This document shows, piece by piece, positions 41,901-51,493 of a stretch of DNA of 64,000 bases. The position numbers and the translations under genes were made by a program. Under the pieces are notes generated by a model. The model saw nothing but the letters and a program-made list of their open reading frames with translations. It made no database searches and was not told the DNA's origin. Each line of letters opens with the position of its first letter. Positions within the stretch are counted from its first letter, which is position 1. This DNA comes from Elusimicrobiota bacterium (GTDB lineage Bacteria > Elusimicrobiota > Elusimicrobia > Elusimicrobiales > UBA9959): contig WOVA01000017.1 in NCBI GenBank assembly GCA_009773155.1, positions 1 through 64,000 on the forward strand, written 5' to 3'.

Positions 41901-43195
41901 TCGGCCCTCAGCGCCTCGGCCGGCTTGAGGCCGGCGGCGACCCAGGCCGGGTAGATGGCGAAAACGAAGGCGGTAAGCGCCGCGATCAGGACCGAGACCA
42001 CCGGCATCCAGATCTTTATCGGGCTGGGAGGCATCCCGAGCATGACCTTGGCCGGCACTCCCCAGAACCAGCCCAGAGCCGTACCGAGGAGGCCGCCGAT
42101 AAGGCCGAGCATGACGGCCTCCACCACGAACTGGAGCATGATGTCGCCGCGGCCGGCGCCGATGGCCCTGCGCACGCCTATCTCCTTGGTGCGGGCGAAA
42201 ACGGTCGCCAGCGTCACGTTCATTATGCCTATCCCGCCCGCTATGAAGGCCAGCATCCCGAGCGAGATGGTGACGAGGGATGAGCTTATGTTCCTGGCCA
42301 TATTCTCCTTTATCGCGTCCATCTGATTCTCGACCACGAACAGGTCCTCGTCGCCGTAGCGCACCTTCAGGAAATTCCTGACCAGGCGCAGCGCCTCGTC
42401 GAAGCCCTTTTCGTCGCCGGCGTCTATACTGACGTCCAGGGAATTATGGGAGCGCAGTATGCCGTAATGCATCAGCGTCGTGACGGGCGCCAGGGTCTTG
42501 TAATCCCCGCCCGACCACCAGATGCGGGGCGGCTTGCGGGAAGGCGGCAGTTCGTCGAGGACTCCTATGACGGTGAAATTTACTCCGTCGATCTTGATCA
42601 CGCGGCCCAGCAGGTCGTTATGGGTGACCAGCAGGTCGTAGCCGCCCATAAAGTTGTACTTCTGCCGCATGGTCTTGAACAGGGCGTTGGCGGGCTCCGG
42701 GGGAGCCGGCCGCACCAAAACGCAGACGCGCAGTTTCTCGTCCACGTCGTGCCAGTCGATGAACCTGCCCTTCAGGTCGTAGACGAAGTCGCGCTTGCGC
42801 CATTCCGGCGTTATGCCGGCCACGCGCGTCACCACCCGCTGCCCGTCATGCTCCAGCATGTTCCGCCAGCTGGACCCTTCCGGAGAGACCATGTGAAGTC
42901 CCGGGACCCTTTCCCTAAGGCGCAGCACATCGTCGTAAGTGATGACGGGCGGGGACTGGTAATCGTCCACGTCGGCGATGGCGCGGCCGTGGTTCTGGGA
43001 GATCTTCATCCTGGCTATGCCGGAGACGGCCTTCTGGCTTTCCAGGCGGGCGTAGGTGGCGACTATGGCGGAAAAGGCGTCGATGAACACGACGGAACCG
43101 GCCGCGATGGCCAGGAAACTCAGCGTCGAGCGCGTCTTATGGGCCAGGATCTCGGAGAGGCCGGTCCGGGCGGCGTTATACAGGGCGCGGGTCAT
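41897..43195 (-). CDS. ABC transporter permease, MacB/FtsX type
   Basis: The 432-residue permease starts at 43195 (MTRALYNAARTGLSEILAHK TRSTLSFLAIAAGSVVFIDA). It has one N-terminal helix, a periplasmic MacB core domain (about 45-280; DDVLRLRERVPGLHMVSPEG, FTVIGVLDELPPS) and three C-terminal helices with the typical LGMLAFIAGGIGIMNVTLAT VFARTKEIGVRRAIGAGRGD. With the ATPase, the membrane-fusion protein and the TolC-like protein it makes a tripartite efflux or export machine. It overlaps the ATPase gene by 4 bases. Confidence 0.9.
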   Translation of the reverse strand: MTRALYNAARTGLSEILAHKTRSTLSFLAIAAGSVVFIDAFSAIVATYARLESQKAVSGIARMKISQNHGRAIADVDDYQSPPVITYDDVLRLRERVPGLHMVSPEGSSWRNMLEHDGQRVVTRVAGITPEWRKRDFVYDLKGRFIDWHDVDEKLRVCVLVRPAPPEPANALFKTMRQKYNFMGGYDLLVTHNDLLGRVIKIDGVNFTVIGVLDELPPSRKPPRIWWSGGDYKTLAPVTTLMHYGILRSHNSLDVSIDAGDEKGFDEALRLVRNFLKVRYGDEDLFVVENQMDAIKENMARNISSSLVTISLGMLAFIAGGIGIMNVTLATVFARTKEIGVRRAIGAGRGDIMLQFVVEAVMLGLIGGLLGTALGWFWGVPAKVMLGMPPSPIKIWMPVVSVLIAALTAFVFAIYPAWVAAGLKPAEALRAE

Positions 43196-43857
43196 ATGGA
43201 TTCTATCTTCCCGTCGCGCATTTTGATGTTCCGGCCGGCCCTGACGGCCAGTTCCCTGTCGTGGGTGACTATTATGACGGTCATTCCTTCCCCGACAAGG
43301 CCGAAGAGTATATCCATTATTTCGCGGCTGGAGGCGGAGTCCAGGTTGCCGGTGGGTTCGTCGGCCAGGAGCAGCTTCGGCGAATTGGCCAGGGCCCTGG
43401 CGATGGCCACGCGCTGGCGTTCGCCGCCCGAGAGTTCCAGCGGGGTCTTGCGCTCCTTGCCCTTGAGACCCACCCGCGCCAGCAGTTCGTGCGCCCGGCG
43501 GCGCATGCCTTCGGAGGTCTCGCCCGCGTACATCATGGGCAGGCAGACGTTCTCCACCGCCGGCAGGCGGTTGAGCAGGTGGAAGGCCTGGAAGACGAAG
43601 CCTATCCGGTGAAGGCGCGCCGCGGAACGCTCGCCGTCGGACATCCGGGCGGCGTCGAGACCGTCGAACTCGTAGCCGCCGCCGCTGGGCTCGTCGAGCA
43701 GGCCGATTATATTGAGCAGCGTGGACTTGCCGCAGCCGGAGGGCCCCGTCACCGCGACGGACTCGCCCGGGGTTATCGAAAAAGACACCCCGCACAGGGC
43801 CGGCCAGCCCGCCTTCCCCCCCTCGTAGATCTTTTCAAGATCGCGGCAGCGTATCAT
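43192..43857 (-). CDS. ABC transporter ATPase, MacB/LolD type
   Basis: The 221-residue ATPase has Walker A VTGPSGCGKSTLLNIIGLLD, the Q-loop at FVFQAFHLLNRLPAVENV, the signature LSGGERQRVAIARALANSP, Walker B LLLADEPTGNLDSAS and the H-loop IIVTHDRELA. It is of the LolD/MacB class that drives FtsX-type permeases. It overlaps both neighbours by 4 bases. Confidence 0.95.
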   Translation of the reverse strand: MIRCRDLEKIYEGGKAGWPALCGVSFSITPGESVAVTGPSGCGKSTLLNIIGLLDEPSGGGYEFDGLDAARMSDGERSAARLHRIGFVFQAFHLLNRLPAVENVCLPMMYAGETSEGMRRRAHELLARVGLKGKERKTPLELSGGERQRVAIARALANSPKLLLADEPTGNLDSASSREIMDILFGLVGEGMTVIIVTHDRELAVRAGRNIKMRDGKIESI

Positions 43858-44777
43858 TTAAGAGTTTCGGGCAGCGCGGTGAAGAGCACGTCCCCCGGCT
43901 TCACTTCGCCCGCCAGCTCGACCTCGGCCTCGGACCTGAGGCCGGGAAAGACCTGGACCTTCTCATACTCGTAACCCTGCCTGCGGCGGTAGACGTAATA
44001 GTTAAGCCCCTCCTGGAAAAGCGCCTCTATGGGGGCTTTCAGCGCGTCCTTTTTGGCCTTGAGATTGGCCGTGACCACGGCGCTCATCCCGACGCGCATC
44101 TTCTGGCTGGGCCGGTCTATGCTGATGACGACGCGGAAGACTTTTGTCGTACTGCCCCAGCTGCCGGAGCGGGCCTCGGCCATCGGCGCTATGACGTCCA
44201 CCCGGCCGGCGAATTTCTCGCCGGGGATGGAGGTGAAGGTTATCGAGACCGGCATCCCCGGCCGGACCTTGTAGATGTCTATCTCGCTGATCTGCAGGTT
44301 GACGGCCAGCGCGGTCATGTCCACCAGGCGCGAGACGCAGGTGGAGGGGCTGTCCAGCCTTTTCCCTTCCCTGATCTCGGCGTCGCTGCCGCCGCGCATG
44401 CTTATGCAGCGGGTGAGCAGGCCCGCGCGTGGCGCGGTTATCGGGACGGGGACATACTGGTCGGAATCTATGCGCTCGCCCCCTTTGAACATCATTATCT
44501 TCTCGCTCTTCTCGACGTATTCGCCCTCTTTCCTGAAGATTCCGACGATGAAACCGCGGCTGGGCGGGAAGATATCCACCGTGTCGCGGGAGACCAGCTC
44601 GCCGGATTCCTGCAGATCCAGCTTCAGGTCGCCCCGTTCTACGGTCCGGAGGAAATCCTGTATATCGTGGCGCACCGTCATCCGTTTGTACCTGGCGTAG
44701 CCGTAGATGGCGGCCGCGGCGGCCAGCAGCAGCAGGGCCGCCCAGAAAACCAGCCTGATTATCTTTTTCATTCCCAT
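43854..44777 (-). CDS. Periplasmic membrane-fusion protein, MacA/HlyD-like
   Basis: The 307-residue protein has one N-terminal membrane helix (IIRLVFWAALLLLAAAAAIY) and a membrane-fusion body: GELVSRDTVDIFPPSRGFIV with lipoyl-like halves, ISEIDIYKVRPGMPVSITFT and a C-terminal barrel (VRVGMSAVVTANL-type, VQVFPGLRSEAEVELAGEVK PGDVLF). The coiled-coil hairpin is short. It joins the ABC permease to the TolC-like channel. It overlaps the ATPase and TolC genes. Confidence 0.87.
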   Translation of the reverse strand: MGMKKIIRLVFWAALLLLAAAAAIYGYARYKRMTVRHDIQDFLRTVERGDLKLDLQESGELVSRDTVDIFPPSRGFIVGIFRKEGEYVEKSEKIMMFKGGERIDSDQYVPVPITAPRAGLLTRCISMRGGSDAEIREGKRLDSPSTCVSRLVDMTALAVNLQISEIDIYKVRPGMPVSITFTSIPGEKFAGRVDVIAPMAEARSGSWGSTTKVFRVVISIDRPSQKMRVGMSAVVTANLKAKKDALKAPIEALFQEGLNYYVYRRRQGYEYEKVQVFPGLRSEAEVELAGEVKPGDVLFTALPETLK

Positions 44778-46069
44778 ATTTTCTCCCCGAGAAGCGCCCT
44801 GTAGTCGGCCAGCGCGAGATCCAGGGCGTTGACGGCCGCTATGCGGCCGTTGGTGGAATCGAGCAGCTTGGTCTGGGCGGTGTCAAGCTGGAGCATATTG
44901 GCGCCGCCCAGCGAATATTCGGAAAGGAGATTGCCGGTGGACTCCTGCTGGGTCTTCACCTGGAATTCGAGCAGGTTCCGCGATTTAACCTGCAGCTCTA
45001 TTTCTTTCTGGGCCGTCAGCACTTCGGTGCGCAGCGCGCGCTCCGCGTCGCGAAGGTCGGCTTCGGCCGAACTGAGCGAATCGCGGGTACGGCGCAGCTC
45101 CAGCGCGTTCTGCGCCCAGAAAAATCCGAAAGGAAAGGAGACCGAAGCGCGGAGGCCGTAGTCCGGGTTGCCGGCTCCGCCGTAAGCGGGCTCGCCGCCG
45201 ATACCCAGGCCGGACTTCGCCCACGAGGCGTCCAGCCGCAGGCGCGGCAATTCCGCCGCCACGGAGTTGCGGGTGGTTACGCGCGTCCTGTCGAGCGCGA
45301 GGCGGCGGCGGCGCAGGCTGAAATTGTTATCCATCGCCCTGGCGACGTCCCCGGCCGGCAGCGGCAGGGATATGTCCGGGACAGAAGTGCTGACCTCAAT
45401 CGAGGCCGTCGCGACGGGGTCCGCGTTTATCAGTTCATTGAGGGCCATCAGGGCCTTTATCCCGGCCGTGTCCGCCTGGGCCAGCGAGAGCTCGCTCTGC
45501 AGCTTGTCGCCCTCGCTCTGCATGACCTCGATCTTGCTGCGGGTGCCGGACTGGTACTGGTCGTTGGTGTCCTTGTACTGGCGCTCGCGGGAGGCCAGGT
45601 TGGCTTTGGCCGCCGCCACCCTTCCGCGCGCGGCATAGAGCGCGTAGAAGCGGCCGAGCGCCTTGAGCGCCTCGTCCTGTTTGGCGATGAAAAAGGTCAG
45701 TTCGGCCTGCTCGTAATCGAGCCGGGCCGTTCTTATCCGGCTGGCCGGGCCGGAGGCGGAATCGTAGAGGTTCCAGGAGGCCGAAAGCGAGGAGGTGAAA
45801 TCCCCCCGCTCCAGGCGGAGGCGCGTGTCGGCGTCGTCGTAGAGGCTGCCCGACAGCGACAGGGTAAAAGACGGCAGGGCCGCGTCCAGCACGGCCGCCC
45901 GGTACTCGTTCTTCGCCCGGGAAAGGGCCAGTTCCGCCCTGGCTATGGCCGGGGAGGCCTTCAGAACTGCGGCGATGTAAGCCCGCGGGGTAAAAGCGGC
46001 ATCTCCGGCAAGGGCCGCTGCCGCGGAGCAGCAGAGCGTCAGGACGAAGGCGGCGGCTGGTATCCTCAT
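44768..46069 (-). CDS. TolC-family outer-membrane efflux protein
   Basis: The 433-residue protein starts with a signal peptide (MRIPAAAFVLTLCCSAAAAL). Two repeats of long helices typical of TolC follow, for example SPAIARAELALSRAKNEYRA, YKDTNDQYQSGTRSKIEVMQ SEGDKLQSELSLAQAD and, in the second half, ESTGNLLSEYSLGGANMLQL DTAQTKLLDSTNGRIAAVNA LDLALADYRALLG. It forms the outer-membrane exit for the MacAB-like pump encoded downstream, overlapping it by 10 bases. Confidence 0.9.
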   Translation of the reverse strand: MRIPAAAFVLTLCCSAAAALAGDAAFTPRAYIAAVLKASPAIARAELALSRAKNEYRAAVLDAALPSFTLSLSGSLYDDADTRLRLERGDFTSSLSASWNLYDSASGPASRIRTARLDYEQAELTFFIAKQDEALKALGRFYALYAARGRVAAAKANLASRERQYKDTNDQYQSGTRSKIEVMQSEGDKLQSELSLAQADTAGIKALMALNELINADPVATASIEVSTSVPDISLPLPAGDVARAMDNNFSLRRRRLALDRTRVTTRNSVAAELPRLRLDASWAKSGLGIGGEPAYGGAGNPDYGLRASVSFPFGFFWAQNALELRRTRDSLSSAEADLRDAERALRTEVLTAQKEIELQVKSRNLLEFQVKTQQESTGNLLSEYSLGGANMLQLDTAQTKLLDSTNGRIAAVNALDLALADYRALLGEKIWE

Positions 46070-46074
46070 GTGGG

Positions 46075-48390
46075 TCAGGAGGCCTTGTTCTTTATCGCCC
46101 TGAGCACCTTGTCGGGGGTGAAAGGCCCGTTATAGAGCCTCGCGCCGGTGGCGTCGGCTATGGCGTTGGCGATGGCCGGCAGCGGGCCGTTGATGCCGAT
46201 CTCGGAGACCGATTTCGCCCCGAACGGGCCGTTGGGCTCGAAGGTCGGGATGAGGATGGTCTTCATCGGCGGCAGGTCCGCGGCGCTCGGGATCTTGTAG
46301 CGCCGGAAGCTGGCGTTGAGCGGCGTGCCGGCCGACGAGAACTCCATCTCCTCGCTCAGAGTGTGGCCGATGCCGTTGAGCGTGGCCCCGTCGTTCTGGC
46401 CCTCGGCCAGCGTCGGGTTTATGGCGGTGCCGCAGTCCACGCAGGAGATGTAGTCCAGTATCTTCACCTTGCCCGTCTCGGTGTCCACCTCGACCTCGGC
46501 GAAATGCGCCGCGAAGGGCGGAGGAGAGGTATGGCCGAAATGCGAGGCGGAGGCCGTTATCTGGTGCTGGTTGTAATAGTACAGCGAGGTATTGGCCACC
46601 TCGGACAGGGAGCAGGAGGCGCCGTCCCTGGCGACGACCTTTCCCCCTTCCAGCCGCAGGTCCTCTTTCTTCTTTTCCAGGATCTTGGCGCCGACCTCTA
46701 TTATCATATCCCTCACCCGCTCCGCGGCTTTCTTGACCGCGCCGCCGGAGATGAAGGTGGTCGAAGAGGCGTAGGCGCCCACGTCGAACGGGGTGAGGTC
46801 GGTGTCCGAAGAATGGGCTATTATATCGGTTACCTTAACGCCCAGGACCTCGGCGGCTATCTGCGAGAGTATCGTGTCCGACCCGGTGCCCAGGTCGGCC
46901 GCGCCCATCAGCAGGTTGAACGAGCCGTCCTCGTTCATCTTGATGGTGGCGCAGCCCATGTCCACTTCCGGGATGCCCGAGCCCTGCATCAGGCCGCACA
47001 TACCGAGACCGCGGCGCAGTGGGCCCTTCTGGTGGCGGTACTTCTCCCGCTTCTCCTTCCACTTGATGGCTTTCATGCCCTCTTCGATGCATTCGTAGAG
47101 GCCGGTGGAGGTGATGACCTGCTCCACTCCCTCGCGGCCCTCGCCCATGGCTTTGAATACCGGTGAACCCTCGCCCAGCTTTATGTAGTTGCGCTTCCGG
47201 AACTCGACGCGGTCCATACCGATGGCGTCGGCCATGATGTCCATCTGGCTCTCCCAGGCGAAGAAGCCCTGGGTGGCGCCGTAGCCGCGGTACGCCCCTG
47301 AGACCGGCAGGTTCGTGTAAACGCTCTTGCCGATGAACTTGATGTTATTGGCCACCTTGTACAGCGGTATCGTGTGGGAGCCCGAGCACATCATGACGGT
47401 CAGCGCGTGCGAGCCGTAGGCGCCGGTATTGAGCGTGATGTCCATCTCGGCGTCGGTGATGGCGCCGTCCTTCTTCACGCCGGTCTTGAGCCGCACGACG
47501 GCGGGGTGCCGCGTGCGCGAGGAAATGAAGGTCTCCTTGCGGCTATACTCTATTCTGACCGGCCTGCCGGTCTTGAGCGTCAGCGCCGAACAGATATCCT
47601 CGAGCAGGACCTCCTGCTTGGAGCCGAAGCCGCCGCCTATGCGGGGCTTTATGACGCGTATCTTCTTTACCGGTATCTGCAGGGCCTGGGCGACGATGCG
47701 GCGCACGTGGAACGGCACCTGCGTGGAGGTGCGGATGACCAGCCGGTTGTGCTGGTCGAGGCTGGTGATGACGGTATGGTTCTCGATGGCGCAGTGCTGG
47801 AGGTAGGGCATAGAGTAGGTTTTTTCAAAAACAAAATCTGCGGCGCCGAACCACTCGCCGTTCTTCACCTCGAACTCGAATTTGGCGGCGATGTTCTTTT
47901 TGGCGTCGGGGATGTTCCTGGCGTCGGGCTCGTCGTGGATGACCGGCGCGCCGGGCTTGTCGGCCAGCAGCGGGTCGAAGAGAGCCGGCAGGACCTCGTA
48001 ATCCACTTTTATCAGCCCCAGGGCCTCCTGGGCGGCCTCGGGCGTCTCGGCGGCGACGGCGGCTACGCGGTCGCCGACGAAGCGCACTTTATTGTCGAGC
48101 GTGCAGGTGTCGTAGGGCGACGGCTCGGGGTAGCCCTGGCCGGCCGTGGTGCGCAGCACGCGCGGCACGTCCTTGTAAGTCAGGACCGCCTTTACGCCGG
48201 GCACTTTCAGCGCGGCGGCGACGTCTATCTTCTTTATGCGGGCGTGGGCGTGCGGGCTCCAGAGCAGGCGGCCGTAGAGCATGCCGGTAAAATCCATATC
48301 GTCGGCGAAGACCGGGTGACCGCAGGCCAGGCCGAGGGCGTCCTGCTTGTCCACGCGCTGATTGACTACCTTGAAATCTTTCTTTTCCAT
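46075..48390 (-). CDS. Molybdo-hydroxylase large subunit, xanthine dehydrogenase family (set 1)
   Basis: This 771-residue subunit binds the molybdopterin-cytosine dinucleotide and substrate. It has the family start (GHPVFADDMDFTGMLYGRLLWSPHAHARI), KPRIGGGFGSKQEVLLEDIC, GAYRGYGATQGFFAWESQMD, LGTGSDTILSQIAAEVLGV and near the C-terminus PFGAKSVSEIGINGPLPAIA where the catalytic glutamate sits. The exact substrate (purine, aldehyde, nicotinate or other) cannot be read from this. It works with the 2Fe-2S and FAD subunits encoded upstream. It lies 5 bases beyond the TolC gene, so readthrough is possible. Confidence 0.92.
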   Translation of the reverse strand: MEKKDFKVVNQRVDKQDALGLACGHPVFADDMDFTGMLYGRLLWSPHAHARIKKIDVAAALKVPGVKAVLTYKDVPRVLRTTAGQGYPEPSPYDTCTLDNKVRFVGDRVAAVAAETPEAAQEALGLIKVDYEVLPALFDPLLADKPGAPVIHDEPDARNIPDAKKNIAAKFEFEVKNGEWFGAADFVFEKTYSMPYLQHCAIENHTVITSLDQHNRLVIRTSTQVPFHVRRIVAQALQIPVKKIRVIKPRIGGGFGSKQEVLLEDICSALTLKTGRPVRIEYSRKETFISSRTRHPAVVRLKTGVKKDGAITDAEMDITLNTGAYGSHALTVMMCSGSHTIPLYKVANNIKFIGKSVYTNLPVSGAYRGYGATQGFFAWESQMDIMADAIGMDRVEFRKRNYIKLGEGSPVFKAMGEGREGVEQVITSTGLYECIEEGMKAIKWKEKREKYRHQKGPLRRGLGMCGLMQGSGIPEVDMGCATIKMNEDGSFNLLMGAADLGTGSDTILSQIAAEVLGVKVTDIIAHSSDTDLTPFDVGAYASSTTFISGGAVKKAAERVRDMIIEVGAKILEKKKEDLRLEGGKVVARDGASCSLSEVANTSLYYYNQHQITASASHFGHTSPPPFAAHFAEVEVDTETGKVKILDYISCVDCGTAINPTLAEGQNDGATLNGIGHTLSEEMEFSSAGTPLNASFRRYKIPSAADLPPMKTILIPTFEPNGPFGAKSVSEIGINGPLPAIANAIADATGARLYNGPFTPDKVLRAIKNKAS

Positions 48391-48411
48391 GTTCGTCTCC
48401 GTATCGCCGTC

Positions 48412-48933
48412 TTATTTAGAGGCCCGCCGGGTCCTGAGCTTTTTGGAGGCGATCTTGACCGCCTCGATCTGCTTGACGTAACCGGTGCAGCGGCAGAGAT
48501 TGCCGTCGAGCGCCTTCTTTATCTCGGCTTCCGAAGGGTCCGGAACGTTCTCGAGCAGGTGCTTCGCGGAGATGACCATGCCCGGTATGCAGAAGCCGCA
48601 CTGGACGCCGCCGGCCTCGACGAAAGCCTCCTGTATCGGGTGCGGCCGGTCCACCGTGCCGACCCCTTCGATGGTCCCGACTACGGATCCGTGGGCGGTG
48701 ACGGCCGGTATCATGCAGGCCAGCTCCGGCTTGCCGTTGAACATGACGGCGCAGGAGCCGCAGTCGCCGGTGTCGCAGCCTTTCTTGGTGCCTTTCCAGC
48801 CGTGGGCGCGCAGGGCGTCGAGCAGGAATTCATTGGGCTTGACCCGGAATTCGGCCGGGCGGCCGTTGAGGGTCAAAGCAATGGTAAAGAGGCCCTTCTC
48901 CGCGGTCAGGGATTCGGTCTTGTTCTTTTTCAT
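48412..48933 (-). CDS. Molybdo-hydroxylase 2Fe-2S subunit (set 1)
   Basis: The 173-residue protein (from 48933, MKKNKTESLTAEKGLFTIAL; an in-frame start at 48951 is less likely because GGGAGA lies before 48933) carries two [2Fe-2S] clusters: a plant-ferredoxin-type one (CDTGDCGSCAVMFNGKPELAC) and the second (QCGFCIPGMVISAKH ... GNLCRCTGYVKQIEAV). It passes electrons from molybdenum to FAD. It is close to the large-subunit gene (21 bases). Confidence 0.95.
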   Translation of the reverse strand: MKKNKTESLTAEKGLFTIALTLNGRPAEFRVKPNEFLLDALRAHGWKGTKKGCDTGDCGSCAVMFNGKPELACMIPAVTAHGSVVGTIEGVGTVDRPHPIQEAFVEAGGVQCGFCIPGMVISAKHLLENVPDPSEAEIKKALDGNLCRCTGYVKQIEAVKIASKKLRTRRASK

Positions 48934-48950
48934 CTTTATTCTCCCGGTCA

Positions 48951-49787
48951 TTAAGCGAGCGAGACGACGAAGCGCCTGAGCAGCGCGGCGGCGACTTCTT
49001 TTTTGAATTCCACGGACTTGGGCGAGATGCGCATGCCGGCCAGGTCCCCCGCCAGGGCGGCGGCCTTCCCGGCGGCTTCGCCGGGCGTCTCGCCGGTCAG
49101 AGCGGCGGCGGCTTTGGGCGCCAGGACCGGCACCGCGGAAAGAGCGCCTATGCCTATCCTGGCGGACTTAATGACGCCTTTCTTGACCTCCGCGCACATC
49201 GCCAGCGTTATGTAGGATTCCCAGCTGGACTCCGTCCTGGCGAACTTCTCGAAAGCGCATTTAAGGCCTTTCGAGGCGGCGGGCAGTATTATCCCGGTTA
49301 TCAGGCAGTCCCTGCCCGGGATCTTCTTCAGCGTGCCATCATAAAGACCGGCCAGCGGAAAGGTTTTGGCCACGCCCTTCCAGGCGACCGTCACTTTAGC
49401 GTCGAGCGCCAGCAGGAGCGGCGGAAAAACGTTGAAGGCGTTGGGGCGGGCGATATTGCCGCCTATGGTGGCCATATTGCGCACCAGCTGGCTGGAACAT
49501 TTAGCCGCGGCGGCGCAGAGCACCCCGCCCGCCCAGCCTTTGACGACCCTGGAATTCTCGATCTCATCGAAGGTGGCCAGCGCTCCTATCGACAGCCCGG
49601 CGGCGGTGGTCTTTATCGCGGCCAGCGGCAGGCGTTTGAGGTCCACCAGCGTGACCGTCTCGGGCCCGATGTTCTTGCCGGACAGGGTGCCGCCGGCCAG
49701 GGCGAAAGGCAGGGACTTGCGGTCGCCCAGCGCGGTCAGCGCGGCGTTGAGGTTATCGGGGAAGACGCATTTTCTCAGGTTGTTCAC
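48951..49787 (-). CDS. Molybdo-hydroxylase FAD-binding subunit (set 1)
   Basis: The 278-residue subunit is of the CoxM/XdhB type: FALAGGTLSGKNIGPETVTLV near residue 29, then RNMATIGGNIARPNAFNVFPPLLALD, the FAD-binding loop, and the CO_deh_flav_C part (IRSARIGIGALSAVPVLAPK-type, residues about 195-275). It begins with GTG overlapping the stop of the TldE-like gene (GTGA) and ends against the 2Fe-2S subunit gene. The start differs slightly from relatives, as the usual TDLMV-type loop is weakly conserved here. Confidence 0.92.
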   Translation of the reverse strand: MNNLRKCVFPDNLNAALTALGDRKSLPFALAGGTLSGKNIGPETVTLVDLKRLPLAAIKTTAAGLSIGALATFDEIENSRVVKGWAGGVLCAAAAKCSSQLVRNMATIGGNIARPNAFNVFPPLLLALDAKVTVAWKGVAKTFPLAGLYDGTLKKIPGRDCLITGIILPAASKGLKCAFEKFARTESSWESYITLAMCAEVKKGVIKSARIGIGALSAVPVLAPKAAAALTGETPGEAAGKAAALAGDLAGMRISPKSVEFKKEVAAALLRRFVVSLA

Positions 49788-51493
49788 TTTTTTCCTCCAT
49801 TTTCGGCGAAGAACGGGTGCTCCAGATACGGCGCGCGGTCCGGCTTGCGGTCGGTGCGCTTTAGTTCCATTTCCTGTACCAGCACAGCCGACGGCGCGAT
49901 TATCGAAGCCGCCACCGAGCCCCGGGCCATGGCGTAAGGTCCGGGCTGGTAGTAATTGTAGATATAAGGCTCGTCGGAGGTCAAAACGATGTCCCGCAGC
50001 GCCCGGTAGGTAACGCCGGTGAACTCGACCCCGTTCATGAGTTCCTCCCGCCCGTCCCTGTACACTTTCCAGGCGAAGACCGGCGCGGCCAGGATGTTCT
50101 CGATGTCGAGAGAACCCTCGGAAGCGAGGCGCCGCACGATCACGGCGTAATCGAGTTCCTGCTCGGACGCCAGTTCCAGCAGGCGCTTTTTAATTTCGAC
50201 CGGGGGGGCCGTCTTACGCGAACTGACGAAAACATTGCCCGGCCTGCCCGACGGGAACTCGTTGAGGGCGGCCCGCCCGTGGCCGTTGGAGGAAGAGAAG
50301 TCCCTGACCGGCCCTCGGGACATGTACACCCCGGCCAGCCTCCCGTTCTTCACCAGTTCCAGCCGGCCCGGCGCCACTCCCTCGCTGTCCACGCGGTAAT
50401 GTCCGGCCAGCGGCCTGCCGGCCTCCTCAGTACGGGAGGGGTCGTCGTGCACGCTGATGAAGCCGGGCAGCACGCGCATGCCGACGCGCTCCACAAGCCC
50501 GCCCTTGTCGATATAGTACTTGAGGTAATCATCGTTATCGGCCCAGGCCCGGCGCGGGAAGGAGATGCCCCTTACGAAAAGCTGGCCGATCAATTCCGCC
50601 GCCGCGTCGTTCTCGAACAGCACGGGCCCGAGATAAACCTCTCCCGCCGCGGAGCGCGAGAGCGCGTCCAGGCGGCCGGCGAAGCCGTCCACGGCCGCGA
50701 GGAGCTCCTCCTGGGCGGGGATATCGGCGCAGGCTGGCCAGTGCAGTTCCTTGCGGTCGGAGACCTTCAGTCCTCCGCCGGTCTGGGTCTCGGCGTAGAC
50801 GTAGAAGTGGGCCTTGTCGGCGTTGACGCGGTAGCGGGTCCCCTCGCTGTTGACGAAGCGGTTCACGCGGCGCGTACACTCCACACGCACCTCGGAGGAC
50901 TGCACTCCCGGATATTTCCTGAATACGGCGGAGAGCTCCCTGGCCCTGCGCTCCCAGTCTTCCTTCGGGAACGCCGGGGCTGGATGGACGTCCTCCAGCC
51001 GGGAGGCCTTCTTCTCCGCGGACAGGTCGCCGTAAAGTTCCTTTATGCCCTTCTTCTCGCTATAAGCCTTCTTCTGGGCGTACTTTTCCAGAGCGGTCTT
51101 GTAGGCGCCGTCGCTGAGCGACCAGAGCCCGGCGCGCACGGCGTCGTAGTCGTCCTCTATGACCGTCCCGCCCGTGACGGGCCTGAAGGAGCGGAAGTCG
51201 GAGCCGGCGTAGCCGGAGCTGTCGAAAGAGCGGTCCCCTATCCTTATCTCCACGGCGGCGTTGCGCGAGACGTCCCCGCGCGAATCCACCAGTTCTCCAA
51301 AGGAAGCCGAAACTGCGTAGTCAGTAGAATCGGACAGGAGGTAGGAGGCGAAATAGGGCTTCTGCATGCCCGGCATAGCCAGACTCGACATGGTCCGGCC
51401 CAGCTCGTCGCGCATCGCGTCCAGCGTCCGGTCGGCGGCGCGCGCCGGGACCGCCAGGAGGAGAGGCAGCAGGAGGGAGATGGTCCTTGTCAT
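49784..51493 (-). CDS. Exported TldE/PmbA-like protein lacking the zinc motif
   Basis: The 569-residue protein starts with a signal peptide (MTRTISLLLPLLLAVPARAA) and then follows the TldD/PmbA fold: RFVNSEGTRYRVNADKAHF near 215-235, VYLGPVLFENDAAAELIGQLF in the place of the TldD zinc helix, and the C-terminal GHYRVDSEGVAPGRLELVKNG, SSSNGHGRAALNEFPSGRPG, VFAWKVYRDGREELMNGVEF. The HExxxH motif is absent, as in TldE. It overlaps the TldD-like gene by 4 bases, so the pair probably forms a heterodimer. Usual TldDE is cytoplasmic, hence an envelope version is unusual. Confidence 0.8.
   Translation of the reverse strand: MTRTISLLLPLLLAVPARAADRTLDAMRDELGRTMSSLAMPGMQKPYFASYLLSDSTDYAVSASFGELVDSRGDVSRNAAVEIRIGDRSFDSSGYAGSDFRSFRPVTGGTVIEDDYDAVRAGLWSLSDGAYKTALEKYAQKKAYSEKKGIKELYGDLSAEKKASRLEDVHPAPAFPKEDWERRARELSAVFRKYPGVQSSEVRVECTRRVNRFVNSEGTRYRVNADKAHFYVYAETQTGGGLKVSDRKELHWPACADIPAQEELLAAVDGFAGRLDALSRSAAGEVYLGPVLFENDAAAELIGQLFVRGISFPRRAWADNDDYLKYYIDKGGLVERVGMRVLPGFISVHDDPSRTEEAGRPLAGHYRVDSEGVAPGRLELVKNGRLAGVYMSRGPVRDFSSSNGHGRAALNEFPSGRPGNVFVSSRKTAPPVEIKKRLLELASEQELDYAVIVRRLASEGSLDIENILAAPVFAWKVYRDGREELMNGVEFTGVTYRALRDIVLTSDEPYIYNYYQPGPYAMARGSVAASIIAPSAVLVQEMELKRTDRKPDRAPYLEHPFFAENGGKK

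Noticed and set aside
47374-48954. Long plus-strand frame opposite molybdo-hydroxylase set 1
   Set aside because: Antisense shadow of a well-supported gene; no recognisable motif.
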